Shown here: one piece after another, positions 7,882 to 18,434 of the stretch
Layout: every line of letters begins with the position of its first letter
Numbering within the stretch: the stretch's first letter is position 1
Translations under genes and position numbers: made by a program
NCBI RefSeq assembly: GCF_002251775.1
Contig: NZ_NOXX01000215.1
Coordinates: forward strand, 31,750-95,749
Direction of reading: 5' to 3'
Origin: Flavobacterium aurantiibacter
GTDB lineage: Bacteria > Bacteroidota > Bacteroidia > Flavobacteriales > Flavobacteriaceae
Length of the DNA stretch: 64,000 nucleotides
Notes under the pieces: generated by a model
Told to the model about the DNA's origin: nothing
What the model saw: the letters and a program-made list of their open reading frames with translations, nothing else
Database searches by the model: none

Positions 7882-9711
7882 ATGAAAAAACTTATTGCTT
7901 TACTCCTACTTGCTCAGATTGGATTTGCACAGATTCAAAAAGTAGAACCGCCGTTTTGGTACAGCGGCATGAAAAAAACCGAATTGCAATTGATGCTTTA
8001 CGGTAAAAATATTGGAAATTCCGTGGTGAGTTGTGATAAAGCAACTGTTGTTGGCGTAATTCGCACGGAAAATCCGAATTATTTATTTGTGAATTTGGAT
8101 TTGAAAAACGTTCCGGCTGGATCACTTGAACTGTCTTTAACGCAAGGGAAAAAAGTTGAAAAACGTACGTACGAACTACGAGCACGCAGAAAAGACAGTG
8201 CTAATCGTAAAGGATTTGACTCGAGCGATGTTATGTATTTACTGATGCCGGACCGCTTTGCCAACGGAAATCCGAATAACGACAGCACTTCTGACACAGC
8301 CGATAAATTTAACCGCAGTTCGCAAGACGGACGTCACGGTGGCGATATTGCCGGTATGAAGAAACATTTGGATTATCTGGAAGATTTAGGCGTTACCGCA
8401 GTTTGGAGTACGCCTTTATGCGAAGACAATGACCCGAAAACCTCGTATCACGGCTACGCACAATCGGATGTTTACCGCATTGACCCGCGTTACGGCAGCA
8501 ATGAGGAATATGTTGATTTTGTGGAAGCTGCACATCAGAAGGGCATAAAAGTGGTTAAAGATTACGTGACCAACCACTGGGGAACTGAACATTGGCTTTT
8601 AAAAGATTTGCCTACGTACAAATGGGTGCATCAATTTCCGGGTTACGGCCAAACCAATTACCGCATGACCACACAATTCGACGTAAATGCTTCGAAAATT
8701 GACAGCAGATACTGCATGGACGGGTGGTTTGTGCGTTCTATGCCCGATTTAGATCAGACCAATGAATTGGTTTTAAACTACCTGACACAAAACGCATTAT
8801 GGTGGATCGAATACGCCAATTTGGATGGATTTAGAGTAGATACGTACAGCTACGCCGACAAGCACGCTATTGCAAAATGGACCAAAGCGATTATGGATGA
8901 ATATCCGAATTTCAACATCGTGGGCGAAGTTTGGATGTACGACCAAGCACAAATGGCGTATTGGCAGAAGGATAGTAAAATTGGCGCGATACAATCGTAC
9001 AACTCGTATTTGCCGTCGGTTATGGATTTTACGCTTCAAGGCGAATTGGGTTCGGCTTTGAAAGAAGAAGAATCGAATTGGACCAATGGTTTAATCAAGG
9101 TTTACAACAATTTTACAAATGATTTTCTGTATCCGAATACCGATAATTTGTTGGTGTTTTTTGAAAATCACGATACTCAGCGTTTCAACCACATTTACAA
9201 CGGAAATTTCGCGAAATACAAGATGGCGTTAGCTATTATTGCAACGGTCCGTGGGATTCCGCAGATTTATTACGGAAGTGAAATTGGTATGCAAGGCAAC
9301 AAAGACAAGGGAGACGGCGACATTCGCAGAGATTTTCCTGGCGGTTGGAGCGGCGACACCAATAATGCCTTTACGTTAGCTGGTAGAACTGCCGAGCAAA
9401 ACCAATTTCACGAATTCACCAAAAAAGTGTTCAATTACCGCAAGAATAATCCGGTTTTGCACTTTGGAAAGATGAAACACTATTTGCCGATCAACAACGT
9501 TTATGTGTATTTCCGCACGTTGAATGAAAAGTCGGTTATGGTAGTAGTGAATAACAATAAAGAAGCCCAAACACTAGACTTAACAACGTATAACGAAAGT
9601 TTAGCGGGTTACAGAACTGGACAGGAAATCGTGACGGGTTCGAAATTAGAAATCAATAAATCGCTCTCAGTTCCGGCACAAGACGTGTTAATCATAGAGC
9701 TACAAAAATAA
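7882..9711 (+). CDS. Secreted GH13 alpha-amylase/neopullulanase-like (SusA-like)
   Basis: A 609-residue protein with a signal peptide (MKKLIALLLLAQIGFAQ), so likely periplasmic. An N-terminal cyclomaltodextrinase-type beta domain (about 20-110) precedes the catalytic barrel, as in SusA and neopullulanases. GH13 residues are visible: nucleophile D320 in DGFRVDT, acid/base E349 in IVGEVWM, and D431 in FENHDTQ. It should cleave alpha-1,4 bonds of maltodextrins or cyclodextrins. It is 2 bp upstream of the GH31 gene, so the two are co-transcribed and would act together on periplasmic oligosaccharides. Confidence 0.93.
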   Translation: MKKLIALLLLAQIGFAQIQKVEPPFWYSGMKKTELQLMLYGKNIGNSVVSCDKATVVGVIRTENPNYLFVNLDLKNVPAGSLELSLTQGKKVEKRTYELRARRKDSANRKGFDSSDVMYLLMPDRFANGNPNNDSTSDTADKFNRSSQDGRHGGDIAGMKKHLDYLEDLGVTAVWSTPLCEDNDPKTSYHGYAQSDVYRIDPRYGSNEEYVDFVEAAHQKGIKVVKDYVTNHWGTEHWLLKDLPTYKWVHQFPGYGQTNYRMTTQFDVNASKIDSRYCMDGWFVRSMPDLDQTNELVLNYLTQNALWWIEYANLDGFRVDTYSYADKHAIAKWTKAIMDEYPNFNIVGEVWMYDQAQMAYWQKDSKIGAIQSYNSYLPSVMDFTLQGELGSALKEEESNWTNGLIKVYNNFTNDFLYPNTDNLLVFFENHDTQRFNHIYNGNFAKYKMALAIIATVRGIPQIYYGSEIGMQGNKDKGDGDIRRDFPGGWSGDTNNAFTLAGRTAEQNQFHEFTKKVFNYRKNNPVLHFGKMKHYLPINNVYVYFRTLNEKSVMVVVNNNKEAQTLDLTTYNESLAGYRTGQEIVTGSKLEINKSLSVPAQDVLIIELQK

Positions 9712-9713
9712 TT

Positions 9714-12071
9714 ATGCGTTTTACAATTCGTATTTTCCTTTTACTTGCGGTAACAGTAGGTTATGCGCAGCGCGAATACCAATCGTATTCCAACGACAAC
9801 GGCATTCACACGATTCGAGTTTCCGATGGTGTTTACAAGATCCGATTTTTTAGCAACGAAGCAGTTGAAACGGAATTTATTGCCAACGGCAGTACCACTG
9901 AAAGTTCGCTTGCAATAGTTGATAAATCCGTTTATAGAGAAATTAAAAGCCGGGAATTGAGTGATAAAATCAACCTATCGTCGGGCTTAATACGTGTCGT
10001 TGTAACTTACAAACCGTTTAGCATCGCGTATTATAAATCCGGTCAATTAATAGCCACCGAATTGGCGGCTTCGCGAACAAACAAAGAAACTTCGGTGAAA
10101 CTCAGTGTAAATGCTGATGAGAGTTTGCTGGGAGGCGGTTCGCGGGTTTTAGGAATGAACAGACGCGGCAACAAACTGCGACTGTATAACAAGGCACATT
10201 ACGGATACGAAACGCGATCGGAGTTGATGAACTATTGTATTCCGATGTATTTATCGTCGGAACTGTACGGAGTTCATTTCGACAATACGTGGGTAGGCGA
10301 TTTAGATTTAGACAGCGGAAAACAAAATGTAGTTACCTATTCGGCAGAAGGCGGGCCAGTACGCTACCAAATTTTTGCAGGCCGAACTTGGAAAGATTTA
10401 ATAAAAACATACACAACTTTAACCGGGCGTCAACCTTTGCCGCCGCGTTATGCCTTAGGTAATTTTAGCAGTCGATTTGGTTATCATTCGCAAAAAGAAG
10501 CAGAGAAAACAATTGCTGCGTTCAAAAAAGAAGGAATTCCTGTAGACGCCATCATCTTTGATTTATATTGGTTTGGAACAACGATCAAAGAAACTATGGG
10601 AAATTTAGAAGTATGGCGCGACAGCTTTCCGAAGTTTGAAAAAATGATTTCGAAGTTCTCAAAACAAGGCATTAAAACCATTTTAATAACTGAACCATTC
10701 ATTCTTAAATCGTCGTCGAAATGGAATGAAGCTGTTGCAGAAGGAATTCTAGCCAAAGATTCGCTTTCACAACCTGCGGTTTACGACTTTTACTTTGGAA
10801 CGACTGGTTTAATTGACCTCGACAAACCTAAGGCGAAAGAATGGTTTTGGAATGTGTACGATAAATTCATAAAGAAAGGCGTTGCTGGTTGGTGGGGCGA
10901 TTTAGGTGAACCCGAAGTACATCCAAAATGGGTGCGTCACGAATCGGGAGTAGCGCACCAGGTACACAATGTATACGGACACAAATGGGCGGAACTTTTA
11001 GCTACGAAATATGCTGAAAATTATCCAAATACACGTCCGTTTATTCTAATGCGTTCAGGATATTCGGGTTCGCAACGTTTCGGTATGATTCCGTGGTCGG
11101 GCGATGTTAACCGAACTTGGGGCGGTTTGAAAGCCCAACCTGAGATTGCCCTCCAGATGGGATTGCAAGGTTTAGGCTATATGCATTCGGATTTAGGAGG
11201 TTTTGCAGGAGCGAATCTCGACGACGAATTATACGTTCGCTGGTTGCAATACGGCGTTTTTCAACCTATTTTCCGACCTCATGCACAGGAAGAAGTGGCT
11301 TCGGAGCCCGTATTTAGAAGTGAAAACGCAAAAAAACTAGCTCGTAAAGCTATTTTGGAGCGCTACGCCTTACTGCCGTACAATTACAGTTTAGCGTTTG
11401 AAAACAACCAAAACGGAACGCCACTGATGCGACCCTTGTTTTTTGAAGAGCCAACCAATAAATCTCTTTTTGTAAATGCAGATGGTTACTTGTGGGGAAA
11501 TGATTTCTTAGTTGTTCCCGTTACCGACGCTAAGTTGGATGAAAAAACCGTTTACTTTCCGAAAACAGCGCGTTGGGTAGATTATTACGATCCGACAAAA
11601 ATCTACGAAGGTGGAAAATACGTTCCTGTGAAAACAGCTGAGGATCACATTCCGGTTTTCGTGCGTTCAGGAGCAGTTATTCCTACTTGCAGCGACCTAA
11701 ATGCGGGTTCTGCTTCGATGAAAGAGCTTACATTAAGTTATTATTACAACGAAAATTACCCGACTGTCGCGACGGTTTATTTTGACGACGGTACTACGAC
11801 AAACGCTTTCGAAAAAGGAAATTACGAATTGCTGCGCATTACGAAAGATACGGGTAGCGAAACGCTGAATATAAAATCAGAAAAGGGAACTGCTTTTAAA
11901 GCGGTTAAGCGAAAAATCACTTTGAAGATCATTCAAGCACCGAAAACACTTACTGCAATTGAAGTGAATGGAAAATTATTAAAAAACAACTCGAAATCGG
12001 CTGATGCAGCTCCAAGCTTTTCTTTTGAAATAACTTCGGGACAGGAAATAAAAATCAATCTTAAAAAATGA
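9714..12071 (+). CDS. Secreted GH31 alpha-glucosidase
   Basis: A 785-residue protein with signal peptide (MRFTIRIFLLLAVTVGYAQ). An N-terminal galactose-mutarotase-like beta domain (to about 225) and a (beta/alpha)8 barrel carry the GH31 signature. The nucleophile is D396 in WWGDLGEPE and the acid/base is D464 in WSGDVNRTW. A C-terminal DUF5110-like beta domain follows. It should release alpha-glucose from non-reducing ends of maltooligosaccharides, as SusB-type enzymes do in other Bacteroidetes systems, though from a different family. The WGDLGE form of the motif is a common Bacteroidetes variant, and alpha-xylosidase activity cannot be excluded. The stop overlaps the next start (ATGA). Confidence 0.92.
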   Translation: MRFTIRIFLLLAVTVGYAQREYQSYSNDNGIHTIRVSDGVYKIRFFSNEAVETEFIANGSTTESSLAIVDKSVYREIKSRELSDKINLSSGLIRVVVTYKPFSIAYYKSGQLIATELAASRTNKETSVKLSVNADESLLGGGSRVLGMNRRGNKLRLYNKAHYGYETRSELMNYCIPMYLSSELYGVHFDNTWVGDLDLDSGKQNVVTYSAEGGPVRYQIFAGRTWKDLIKTYTTLTGRQPLPPRYALGNFSSRFGYHSQKEAEKTIAAFKKEGIPVDAIIFDLYWFGTTIKETMGNLEVWRDSFPKFEKMISKFSKQGIKTILITEPFILKSSSKWNEAVAEGILAKDSLSQPAVYDFYFGTTGLIDLDKPKAKEWFWNVYDKFIKKGVAGWWGDLGEPEVHPKWVRHESGVAHQVHNVYGHKWAELLATKYAENYPNTRPFILMRSGYSGSQRFGMIPWSGDVNRTWGGLKAQPEIALQMGLQGLGYMHSDLGGFAGANLDDELYVRWLQYGVFQPIFRPHAQEEVASEPVFRSENAKKLARKAILERYALLPYNYSLAFENNQNGTPLMRPLFFEEPTNKSLFVNADGYLWGNDFLVVPVTDAKLDEKTVYFPKTARWVDYYDPTKIYEGGKYVPVKTAEDHIPVFVRSGAVIPTCSDLNAGSASMKELTLSYYYNENYPTVATVYFDDGTTTNAFEKGNYELLRITKDTGSETLNIKSEKGTAFKAVKRKITLKIIQAPKTLTAIEVNGKLLKNNSKSADAAPSFSFEITSGQEIKINLKK

Positions 12072-13726
12072 AAGGGATTAAAATCGGATTATTAGCGCTA
12101 CTGATTTTTGCAAGCTCATGTAAATCAACCGAAACTGCACAAAAATCAAGCAGTAAAAAGCCATTTGTTTGGGAAGCGGCCAATGTGTATTTCTTACTAA
12201 CCGATCGTTTTTACGACGGAAACGCAAGTAAAACCATTTACTTAGATCGGAATAAAGAAACGGGCAAGTTGCGCGGATTTGAGGGCGGCAATTTAAAAGG
12301 TGTGATCAAAAAAATGAAAGAAGGTTATTTCGAAGATTTGGGTATCAACGCCATTTGGATGACTCCTTTGGTAGAGCAAATTCACGAAGGAACCGATGAA
12401 GGAACTGGATTTAGCTACGGTTTTCACGGATATTGGGCGAAAGATTGGACGCGATTAGACCCTAATTTTGGTACCGAAGCCGATTTAGCCGAACTCGTTA
12501 AACTTGCCCACAGCAAAGGCATTCGAATCATTCTCGACGGAGTTGTAAATCATACCGGGCCGGTAACTCCGAAAGATCCGGTATGGCCCGACGACTGGGT
12601 GCGTACGAGTCCGCAATGCGTATATCAAACATACGAAAACACGATTAGCTGTACGTTGGTGAAGAATCTTCCGGATGTAAAAACTGAATCTGAAGCCAAT
12701 GTTTCCCTCCCTCCTGCCCTGGTTGAGAAATGGAAAAAAGAAGGTCGGTACGAATCCGAAATCGCATCTTTGGATAAATTTTTCAAAGAAACGGGCTATC
12801 CACGCGCACCGAAATACTACATCATAAAATGGTTGGCTGATTATGTGTTAAAATATGGAATCGATGGTTACCGTGCAGATACAGCTAAACATACCGAAGA
12901 AGATGTATGGATGGCACTAAAAAACAGCTGTTCTTCTGCTTTTGAGCAGTGGAAAAAACAAAATCCGAAAGATGTCCTCGACGAGAATCCGTTTTATATG
13001 ATTGGCGAAGTGTACAATTACAGCATTCACGACGGACGCCAGTTCAAATTTTCAGACAAGACTGTCGATTATTTCGCGAATGGATTCGATAATCTCATCA
13101 ATTTTTCATTCAAAGGCGACGCCAACAAACCTTACGAAGAATTATTTTCACAGTACAACAACTACTTACAAAACCAGCTTAAAGGCAAAAGTGTCTTGAA
13201 CTATGTTTCCTCGCACGACGATGGAGGTCCGTTTGATAAGCAACGTAAAAAACCATACGAATCTGCCACAAAATTGCTGCTTTGCCCGGGCATAGCTCAA
13301 ATTTATTACGGAGATGAAACGGCGCGCCCACTCGATATTCCGGGTACTCAAGGCGATGCCACCCTGCGTTCGTTCATGAATTGGAACGATTTGAAAGAGA
13401 ATAAAGCCACGCAAGATATTTACGCACACTGGAAAAAACTGGCAAACTTCCGTAAAAACCACACGGCGGTTGGCGCGGGAGTACATCAGAAAATTAGCAG
13501 TAAAAACGGTTATTTCTTTAAACGAACGTATCAAAAAAACAATATCAAAGATGTGGTTGTTGTTGGCTTAGATTTGAGTGAAGGAAGTAAAGAAATTCCG
13601 GTTGATAGCGCTTTCGCGGAAGGAACAAAAGTGCGCGATAGGTATTCCGGACAAACAACTGTTATCAAAAATGGTGTTGCAGTTATTGATTCCAATTTCA
13701 AAATTGTATTACTCGAGGCACTATAA
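12068..13726 (+). CDS. Lipoprotein GH13 alpha-amylase
   Basis: A 552-residue protein starting with a lipoprotein signal (MKGIKIGLLALLIFASSC), so Cys18 would be lipidated and the enzyme anchored in the outer membrane, possibly surface-exposed like SusG. GH13 catalytic residues are D271 in DGYRADT, E314 in MIGEVYN and D384 in SSHDDGG. A long insertion (about residues 175-240) precedes the nucleophile. Overlap of 4 bp with the GH31 gene shows operon organisation. It is the likely first enzyme to attack long glucans (inference from localisation). Confidence 0.92.
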   Translation: MKGIKIGLLALLIFASSCKSTETAQKSSSKKPFVWEAANVYFLLTDRFYDGNASKTIYLDRNKETGKLRGFEGGNLKGVIKKMKEGYFEDLGINAIWMTPLVEQIHEGTDEGTGFSYGFHGYWAKDWTRLDPNFGTEADLAELVKLAHSKGIRIILDGVVNHTGPVTPKDPVWPDDWVRTSPQCVYQTYENTISCTLVKNLPDVKTESEANVSLPPALVEKWKKEGRYESEIASLDKFFKETGYPRAPKYYIIKWLADYVLKYGIDGYRADTAKHTEEDVWMALKNSCSSAFEQWKKQNPKDVLDENPFYMIGEVYNYSIHDGRQFKFSDKTVDYFANGFDNLINFSFKGDANKPYEELFSQYNNYLQNQLKGKSVLNYVSSHDDGGPFDKQRKKPYESATKLLLCPGIAQIYYGDETARPLDIPGTQGDATLRSFMNWNDLKENKATQDIYAHWKKLANFRKNHTAVGAGVHQKISSKNGYFFKRTYQKNNIKDVVVVGLDLSEGSKEIPVDSAFAEGTKVRDRYSGQTTVIKNGVAVIDSNFKIVLLEAL

Positions 13727-13735
13727 AATATCGAA

Positions 13736-14413
13736 ATGCTAAAAATTGGTCATCGCGGAATTCCGACGCAGTTTTTGGAAAATAGCCTAAAAGGTTTTGA
13801 ATACTGCTCGGAATTTGGCGCCAATGGTATCGAATACGACGTTCGAACAGACCGCGACGGCGTATTTTGGATTATGCACGACCGTTCAACCAAACGTACT
13901 TGCACAGAAGCCGTTCTTTTGGCCGACACAGCTACTGCCTTACTAGAACAAATTCGGATGTGCGACGGCAGTACTATTCCAAAATTGCGAACCGTATTAG
14001 AGCGTTTTCCAAATCTGCTGCACAATATGGAATTAAAAACGACGGCAGCTGCAGCCTTGATTTCATTTTTAGATGAAACCCTTGCTGAAGTTCGATTTCC
14101 TAAAGAACAAATTGTACTCACGAGCTTTTTACCCGAAAATTGGCCGATATTTGCCCAAAGTAGGTATCGATTCGGATGTTTGTTCGAACATATAAATGAA
14201 CAAGACATTGCCCATATCGCAGAATTACAGCCCGAATTTGTAGTCTTAAACCACGCTTTCGCGGAAGAAAAAACCGTTCGAAGCTGCGTTGATTCTAAAC
14301 TGAAAGTCTGGCTCTATACGGTGAACGATCGGGCTGCCGTCCGATTTTGGAAAAGTACTGAATTGATCGACGGAATTATAAGTGACGACTTTACGCTTTT
14401 AAATGAAATGTGA
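13736..14413 (+). CDS. Glycerophosphodiester phosphodiesterase-family protein (GDPD)
   Basis: This 225-residue protein begins with the GDPD active-site block MLKIGHRGIPTQFLENSLKG, and GIEYDVRTDRDGVFWIMHD supplies the metal-binding E/D pair and the second catalytic His. Family enzymes hydrolyse glycerophosphodiesters to glycerol-3-phosphate and an alcohol. No signal peptide is seen, so it is cytoplasmic, and it is close to the family's minimal length. It follows the amylase gene by 9 bp and overlaps the flavoprotein gene by 11 bp, so it may be read with the end of the maltose operon, but a link in function is not evident. Confidence 0.9.
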   Translation: MLKIGHRGIPTQFLENSLKGFEYCSEFGANGIEYDVRTDRDGVFWIMHDRSTKRTCTEAVLLADTATALLEQIRMCDGSTIPKLRTVLERFPNLLHNMELKTTAAAALISFLDETLAEVRFPKEQIVLTSFLPENWPIFAQSRYRFGCLFEHINEQDIAHIAELQPEFVVLNHAFAEEKTVRSCVDSKLKVWLYTVNDRAAVRFWKSTELIDGIISDDFTLLNEM

Positions 14414-15614
14414 TATTGCAATAATTGGCGGCGGCGCGGCAGGGTTCTTTACGGCCATCAATGCGGCAACACAAAATCCGAAACTAAAATTTGTGATTTT
14501 AGAGCGCGGAAAAGAGGTGCTTTCGAAAGTGCGTATAAGCGGCGGCGGACGTTGTAACGTGACGCACGATTGCATGGATCCGCGTGAATTGGTAAAGAAT
14601 TACCCGCGTGGCGAAAAAGAACTGTTGGGTCCGTTTTCAAAATTTGGCCCGAAACAAACCATTGAGTGGTTCGAATCGCGCGGCGTTGCGTTAAAAACCG
14701 AATCCGACGGCCGTATGTTTCCGATTAGCAATAAAAGTCAGACGATAATCGATTGCTTTTTAAACGAATGCAGAAAACTCGGCATCGTCATCGAAACGGG
14801 AATTGTTGTAAAAGACATTCAAAAAACTGCCGACAGCTTTGAAATCACAACAACAACGCAGCCCGTACATGCACAGAAAGTCGTTGTAGCTGCTGGTTCG
14901 AGTGCGAAAGTTTGGGATATTTTACAAAATCTAGGTCATAATATCATCCCTCCCATTCCGTCGCTGTTCACATTCAATGTAGTTGAAAAAGAGATTACGG
15001 CACTTGCAGGCATCTCTAAACGAGTTAGCGTATCGATTCCACAACTGAAATTAAAACAAGTAGGCAATTTACTCATTACCCATTGGGGATTTAGCGGGCC
15101 GGCAGTTTTGAGATTGAGCGCCGTTGCTGCTCGTGAATTAGCGAAATTGGAATACCGCTTTCAAATTCAAATCGATTGGCTCAACGAAGACTCTACTACA
15201 GCCGACTACGAAACGGAACTGCGAACGTTACTTTTAGAACACCACAAAAAAACGATTCTCAATACCAATATTTTTGGATTTTCGAACCGGCATTGGTTGT
15301 TTCTGTTGGAAAAAACTGCCATTCCGCAACAAAAGAAAATCGCCGAGTTAAGCAAAAAAGATTACCGTGCAATGGCAACGGTGCTGCGTTCCGATGCGTA
15401 CCAAATCAACGGAAAAAGTACGTTTAAAGAAGAATTTGTAACCGCAGGAGGCGTTTCTTTAAAAGACATCAACTTCAAAGATTTTTCCAGCAAAAAAACA
15501 GAAAACCTCTATATCGTGGGCGAATGTTTAAACATTGACGCCGTAACAGGAGGTTTTAATTTTCAAAACGCTTGGACAGGCGGTTTTCTTGCCGCTATGG
15601 CATTAACGCAATAA
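14403..15614 (+). CDS. HI0933/YhiN-family FAD-dependent flavoprotein
   Basis: A 403-residue NAD(P)/FAD-dependent oxidoreductase of unknown substrate. The FAD-binding Rossmann motif IAIIGGGAAGFFTAIN lies at the N-terminus. The family hallmarks KVRISGGGRCNVTH and the C-terminal GECLNIDAVTGGFNFQNA are both present, so the protein is complete. It overlaps the upstream GDPD gene, and its 3' end overlaps the convergent nuoN by 12 bp, leaving no room for a terminator between them. Confidence 0.92.
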   Translation: MKCDIAIIGGGAAGFFTAINAATQNPKLKFVILERGKEVLSKVRISGGGRCNVTHDCMDPRELVKNYPRGEKELLGPFSKFGPKQTIEWFESRGVALKTESDGRMFPISNKSQTIIDCFLNECRKLGIVIETGIVVKDIQKTADSFEITTTTQPVHAQKVVVAAGSSAKVWDILQNLGHNIIPPIPSLFTFNVVEKEITALAGISKRVSVSIPQLKLKQVGNLLITHWGFSGPAVLRLSAVAARELAKLEYRFQIQIDWLNEDSTTADYETELRTLLLEHHKKTILNTNIFGFSNRHWLFLLEKTAIPQQKKIAELSKKDYRAMATVLRSDAYQINGKSTFKEEFVTAGGVSLKDINFKDFSSKKTENLYIVGECLNIDAVTGGFNFQNAWTGGFLAAMALTQ

Positions 15615-16973
15615 ATCGGTTACTAAAGACGGAAATAATCCAATCGTCAGATTCAATAGCAGAGCAACTGTTGCCACTGCGTAGATGTAAAACGGACGAC
15701 CGGTTCTCTCGTGTTGCGGTTCTTTGGTGTACATCGCTAAAATCAGCTTGAAATAATAACCTACAGCGATAATTGAATTCACTACTGCTACGATTACTAA
15801 AGCCAGATGCCCGCTTTCTAAAACTTGCGAAAACAACATTAATTTAGCGAAGAAGCCTGCAAAGATCGGAATACCCGCCATCGAAAGTAAAGAAGTGGTG
15901 AGCACGAACGCCAAGAAAGGATTTGATTTTCCTAAACCTTGAAAGTTCACGATATCTTCGTTTTCTAAATGCCTGCACACGTATAGAATAACACTAAACG
16001 CACCGATTCCTGCGAAAGCATAAGCCGTACCGTAGTAAAGCAGCGTTCCTGCAGAAATCTGAGTTCCTATTAATGTCATTAGCATAAAACCAGCATGCGA
16101 TATCCCTGAAAAAGCCAACATACGTTTTACATTCGCTTGGCGTAACGCCATGATGTTTCCAACGGTCATCGACAAGCCAGAAAGCACAACAAGTACCGTT
16201 TGCGACGTTTCGGGTAAATTACCACTCATTGCGAAGAAAAGCTTAAAGAAGGTTGCCATAGCGGTTACCTTCGCCAAAGTACTCATTGTTGCAGTAGTTA
16301 ATGCTGGTGCACCTTCATAAACGTCGGGAGCCCAGAAATGGAAAGGAACTGCTGCAATTTTGAACAAGAGTCCGATAGCGAGCAAAATTCCACCGATGTA
16401 GAACCATTCTTCAACGTCGGCTGAAACGGCAGCTTCCATAATCACACGCATATCAAACGATCCGATGGCACCGTAAATCAAGCAAATTCCAAAAAGAATG
16501 ATACCTGAAGCGAACGAACCCATTAAGAAATATTTCATTCCCGATTCGTTCGACTTAATATTCAAACGGCGACTTGCAGCTAGGATGTACAGAGAAATAG
16601 AAAGTACTTCGATTCCTAAAAAAAACATGGCTAGATTTCCGAAACTAACCATAGCGGCGGCTCCTGAAAGCAAGAAAATTTTAATGGCAACGAAATCGCT
16701 CAATTTCTCAGGTACGTCGTCGTAAAAATGATGTCCTAAGGCGACCAAAAAGGTTGTAAGCACGATAAACAAAGCCGTAAAAGTCACCGAGAAGTTATCT
16801 ACTACAATCATGTTGTTGTAGTACGAAGCTGTTTGGTTATAATCTAGACTATTTAAGTATAAAATTCCGCACAATGCCACGATTGAGAACGGAACTAAGA
16901 TCTTTCTGAGATTCAGTAATTCGAATATCAGACAAATAACGCCAAGTGCTGTAATTGCTATTAAAGTGTTCAT
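15603..16973 (-). CDS. nuoN: NADH-quinone oxidoreductase subunit N
   Basis: A 456-residue antiporter-like membrane subunit of complex I with about 13-14 hydrophobic segments. The conserved core LFKIAAVPFHFWAPDVYEGAP and the Lys-containing helices expected for proton translocation are visible, as is ANVKRMLAFSGISHAGFML. It is the last gene of the nuo operon, 9 bp after nuoM, and runs tail-to-tail into the flavoprotein gene. Confidence 0.96.
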   Translation of the reverse strand: MNTLIAITALGVICLIFELLNLRKILVPFSIVALCGILYLNSLDYNQTASYYNNMIVVDNFSVTFTALFIVLTTFLVALGHHFYDDVPEKLSDFVAIKIFLLSGAAAMVSFGNLAMFFLGIEVLSISLYILAASRRLNIKSNESGMKYFLMGSFASGIILFGICLIYGAIGSFDMRVIMEAAVSADVEEWFYIGGILLAIGLLFKIAAVPFHFWAPDVYEGAPALTTATMSTLAKVTAMATFFKLFFAMSGNLPETSQTVLVVLSGLSMTVGNIMALRQANVKRMLAFSGISHAGFMLMTLIGTQISAGTLLYYGTAYAFAGIGAFSVILYVCRHLENEDIVNFQGLGKSNPFLAFVLTTSLLSMAGIPIFAGFFAKLMLFSQVLESGHLALVIVAVVNSIIAVGYYFKLILAMYTKEPQHERTGRPFYIYAVATVALLLNLTIGLFPSLVTDLLR

Positions 16974-16982
16974 TCCGGTTGG

Positions 16983-18425
16983 TTAGTTTGTGCTAATTTG
17001 AGCGATAATTTCATTTACGGCTGGTGCAATCAAATCGTTTATTGGTTGCGGATAAATTCCAAAGAAGAAGATAACAGCGGCTAGAGCGCCAAAAATAAGC
17101 GACTCGGTCACGGATAAGTCGGCAAAAGGCTTTTTGTTGGCCTCACCCAACATAACTTGCTGGTACATTTTCAACATGTAATATGCTCCCAAAACAATGG
17201 TTAAACCTCCAATTACGGAAAACCAAACGTTCTGAGTAGAAAGTGAAAACAACAATCCGAATTCACCCACGAAATTCACAGTACCAGGAAGCGCGACCGA
17301 TGCTAACGTAACAATCAAGAATGCAGAAGCAAACTTTACGGCTTGTGCTCTAATTCCACCAAGTTCGCTGATGGCGCGTGTTTGGTAGCGACGTTCAATG
17401 ACTTCAACAGCAAAGAAAACGCCAACTACAACTAAACCATGACCAAACATTTGAATGATGCCGCTGGTGATTCCATCGGCGGTCAAACCATAGAAACCTG
17501 CAGCTATTAATCCAACGTGCGCTAAAGATGAATACGCGAGTAATTTCTTGACATCACGCTGACGCAAAGCAACGATCGATCCATAAATAACTCCTGCAAT
17601 TCCGATCCATACCAAATAAGGCATCAACTCTTTCGATGCATCGGGCGAAATAGGAATTTGCCAACGAATCACGCTATACAATCCCATTTTAAGCATGATA
17701 CCCGAAAGTAACATCGTACCCATAGCAGGCGCCTTTTGGTACACGTTTGCTTGCCAAGTATGAAACGGAATCAGTGGAATCTTAATCGCATACGCTAAAA
17801 AGAAACCTCCAAAAACAAGTAGTTGCTCGTCGTAAGAAAGTTCTAATTTATATAAATCAGTTAGTAATAAACTTCCCGCTTTTCCATACAAATAAACAAA
17901 ACCAACAAGCATAAACAGCGAACCAGCAAACGTGTAAATAAAGAATTTCACCACTTGCTTTTTGCGTTCTTCAGCATCACCGCTTCCCCAAATTAATGCA
18001 ATGAAGTAAATCGGTATTAAGGCAACCTCCCAAAAGATGTAGTATAATAATCCGTTTGAGGCAACGAATGTTCCACACATGGCGAAAGCCATCAACAAGA
18101 CGAGTGCGTACAACGATTTTGCGTTTGCGAATTTCGTTTCGATACCGCTTGCCACGATTAGCGGAAGCAATGTTGTGGTGAGCACCAGCATGAGAAGTGC
18201 TAAACCATCAAGTCGTAAATCGAAACCAATGCTTGGCTTTGAAATCCAATCAAAATGAATATTTTCTGGCAACTGCCCGCCGTAATGCAGCGAAACCAGA
18301 TAAAGCGAGTATCCGAACGCTACTGTTGAGATCAACAATGCAACACGAGATGCCGCTTTATCAACGGAAAAGTAGGTAAGACCGGCGCCGACTAAAAGTA
18401 AAATAAGTAAGTAGATAACTTCCAT
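16983..18425 (-). CDS. nuoM: NADH-quinone oxidoreductase subunit M
   Basis: A 480-residue antiporter-like proton-pumping membrane subunit. Typical blocks include the early membrane motif FWEVALIPIYFIALIWG, the core AYAIKIPLIPFHTWQANVYQKAP and RDVKKLLAYSSLAHVGLI. It stands 9 bp from each neighbour in the order L-M-N. Confidence 0.96.
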   Translation of the reverse strand: MEVIYLLILLLVGAGLTYFSVDKAASRVALLISTVAFGYSLYLVSLHYGGQLPENIHFDWISKPSIGFDLRLDGLALLMLVLTTTLLPLIVASGIETKFANAKSLYALVLLMAFAMCGTFVASNGLLYYIFWEVALIPIYFIALIWGSGDAEERKKQVVKFFIYTFAGSLFMLVGFVYLYGKAGSLLLTDLYKLELSYDEQLLVFGGFFLAYAIKIPLIPFHTWQANVYQKAPAMGTMLLSGIMLKMGLYSVIRWQIPISPDASKELMPYLVWIGIAGVIYGSIVALRQRDVKKLLAYSSLAHVGLIAAGFYGLTADGITSGIIQMFGHGLVVVGVFFAVEVIERRYQTRAISELGGIRAQAVKFASAFLIVTLASVALPGTVNFVGEFGLLFSLSTQNVWFSVIGGLTIVLGAYYMLKMYQQVMLGEANKKPFADLSVTESLIFGALAAVIFFFGIYPQPINDLIAPAVNEIIAQISTN

Positions 18426-18434
18426 ACGTGCTGA

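Noticed and set aside
7764..8006. 80-codon frame across the repeat and the GH13 start
   Set aside because: Overlaps the GC-rich repeat and the signal peptide of the true gene in another frame.
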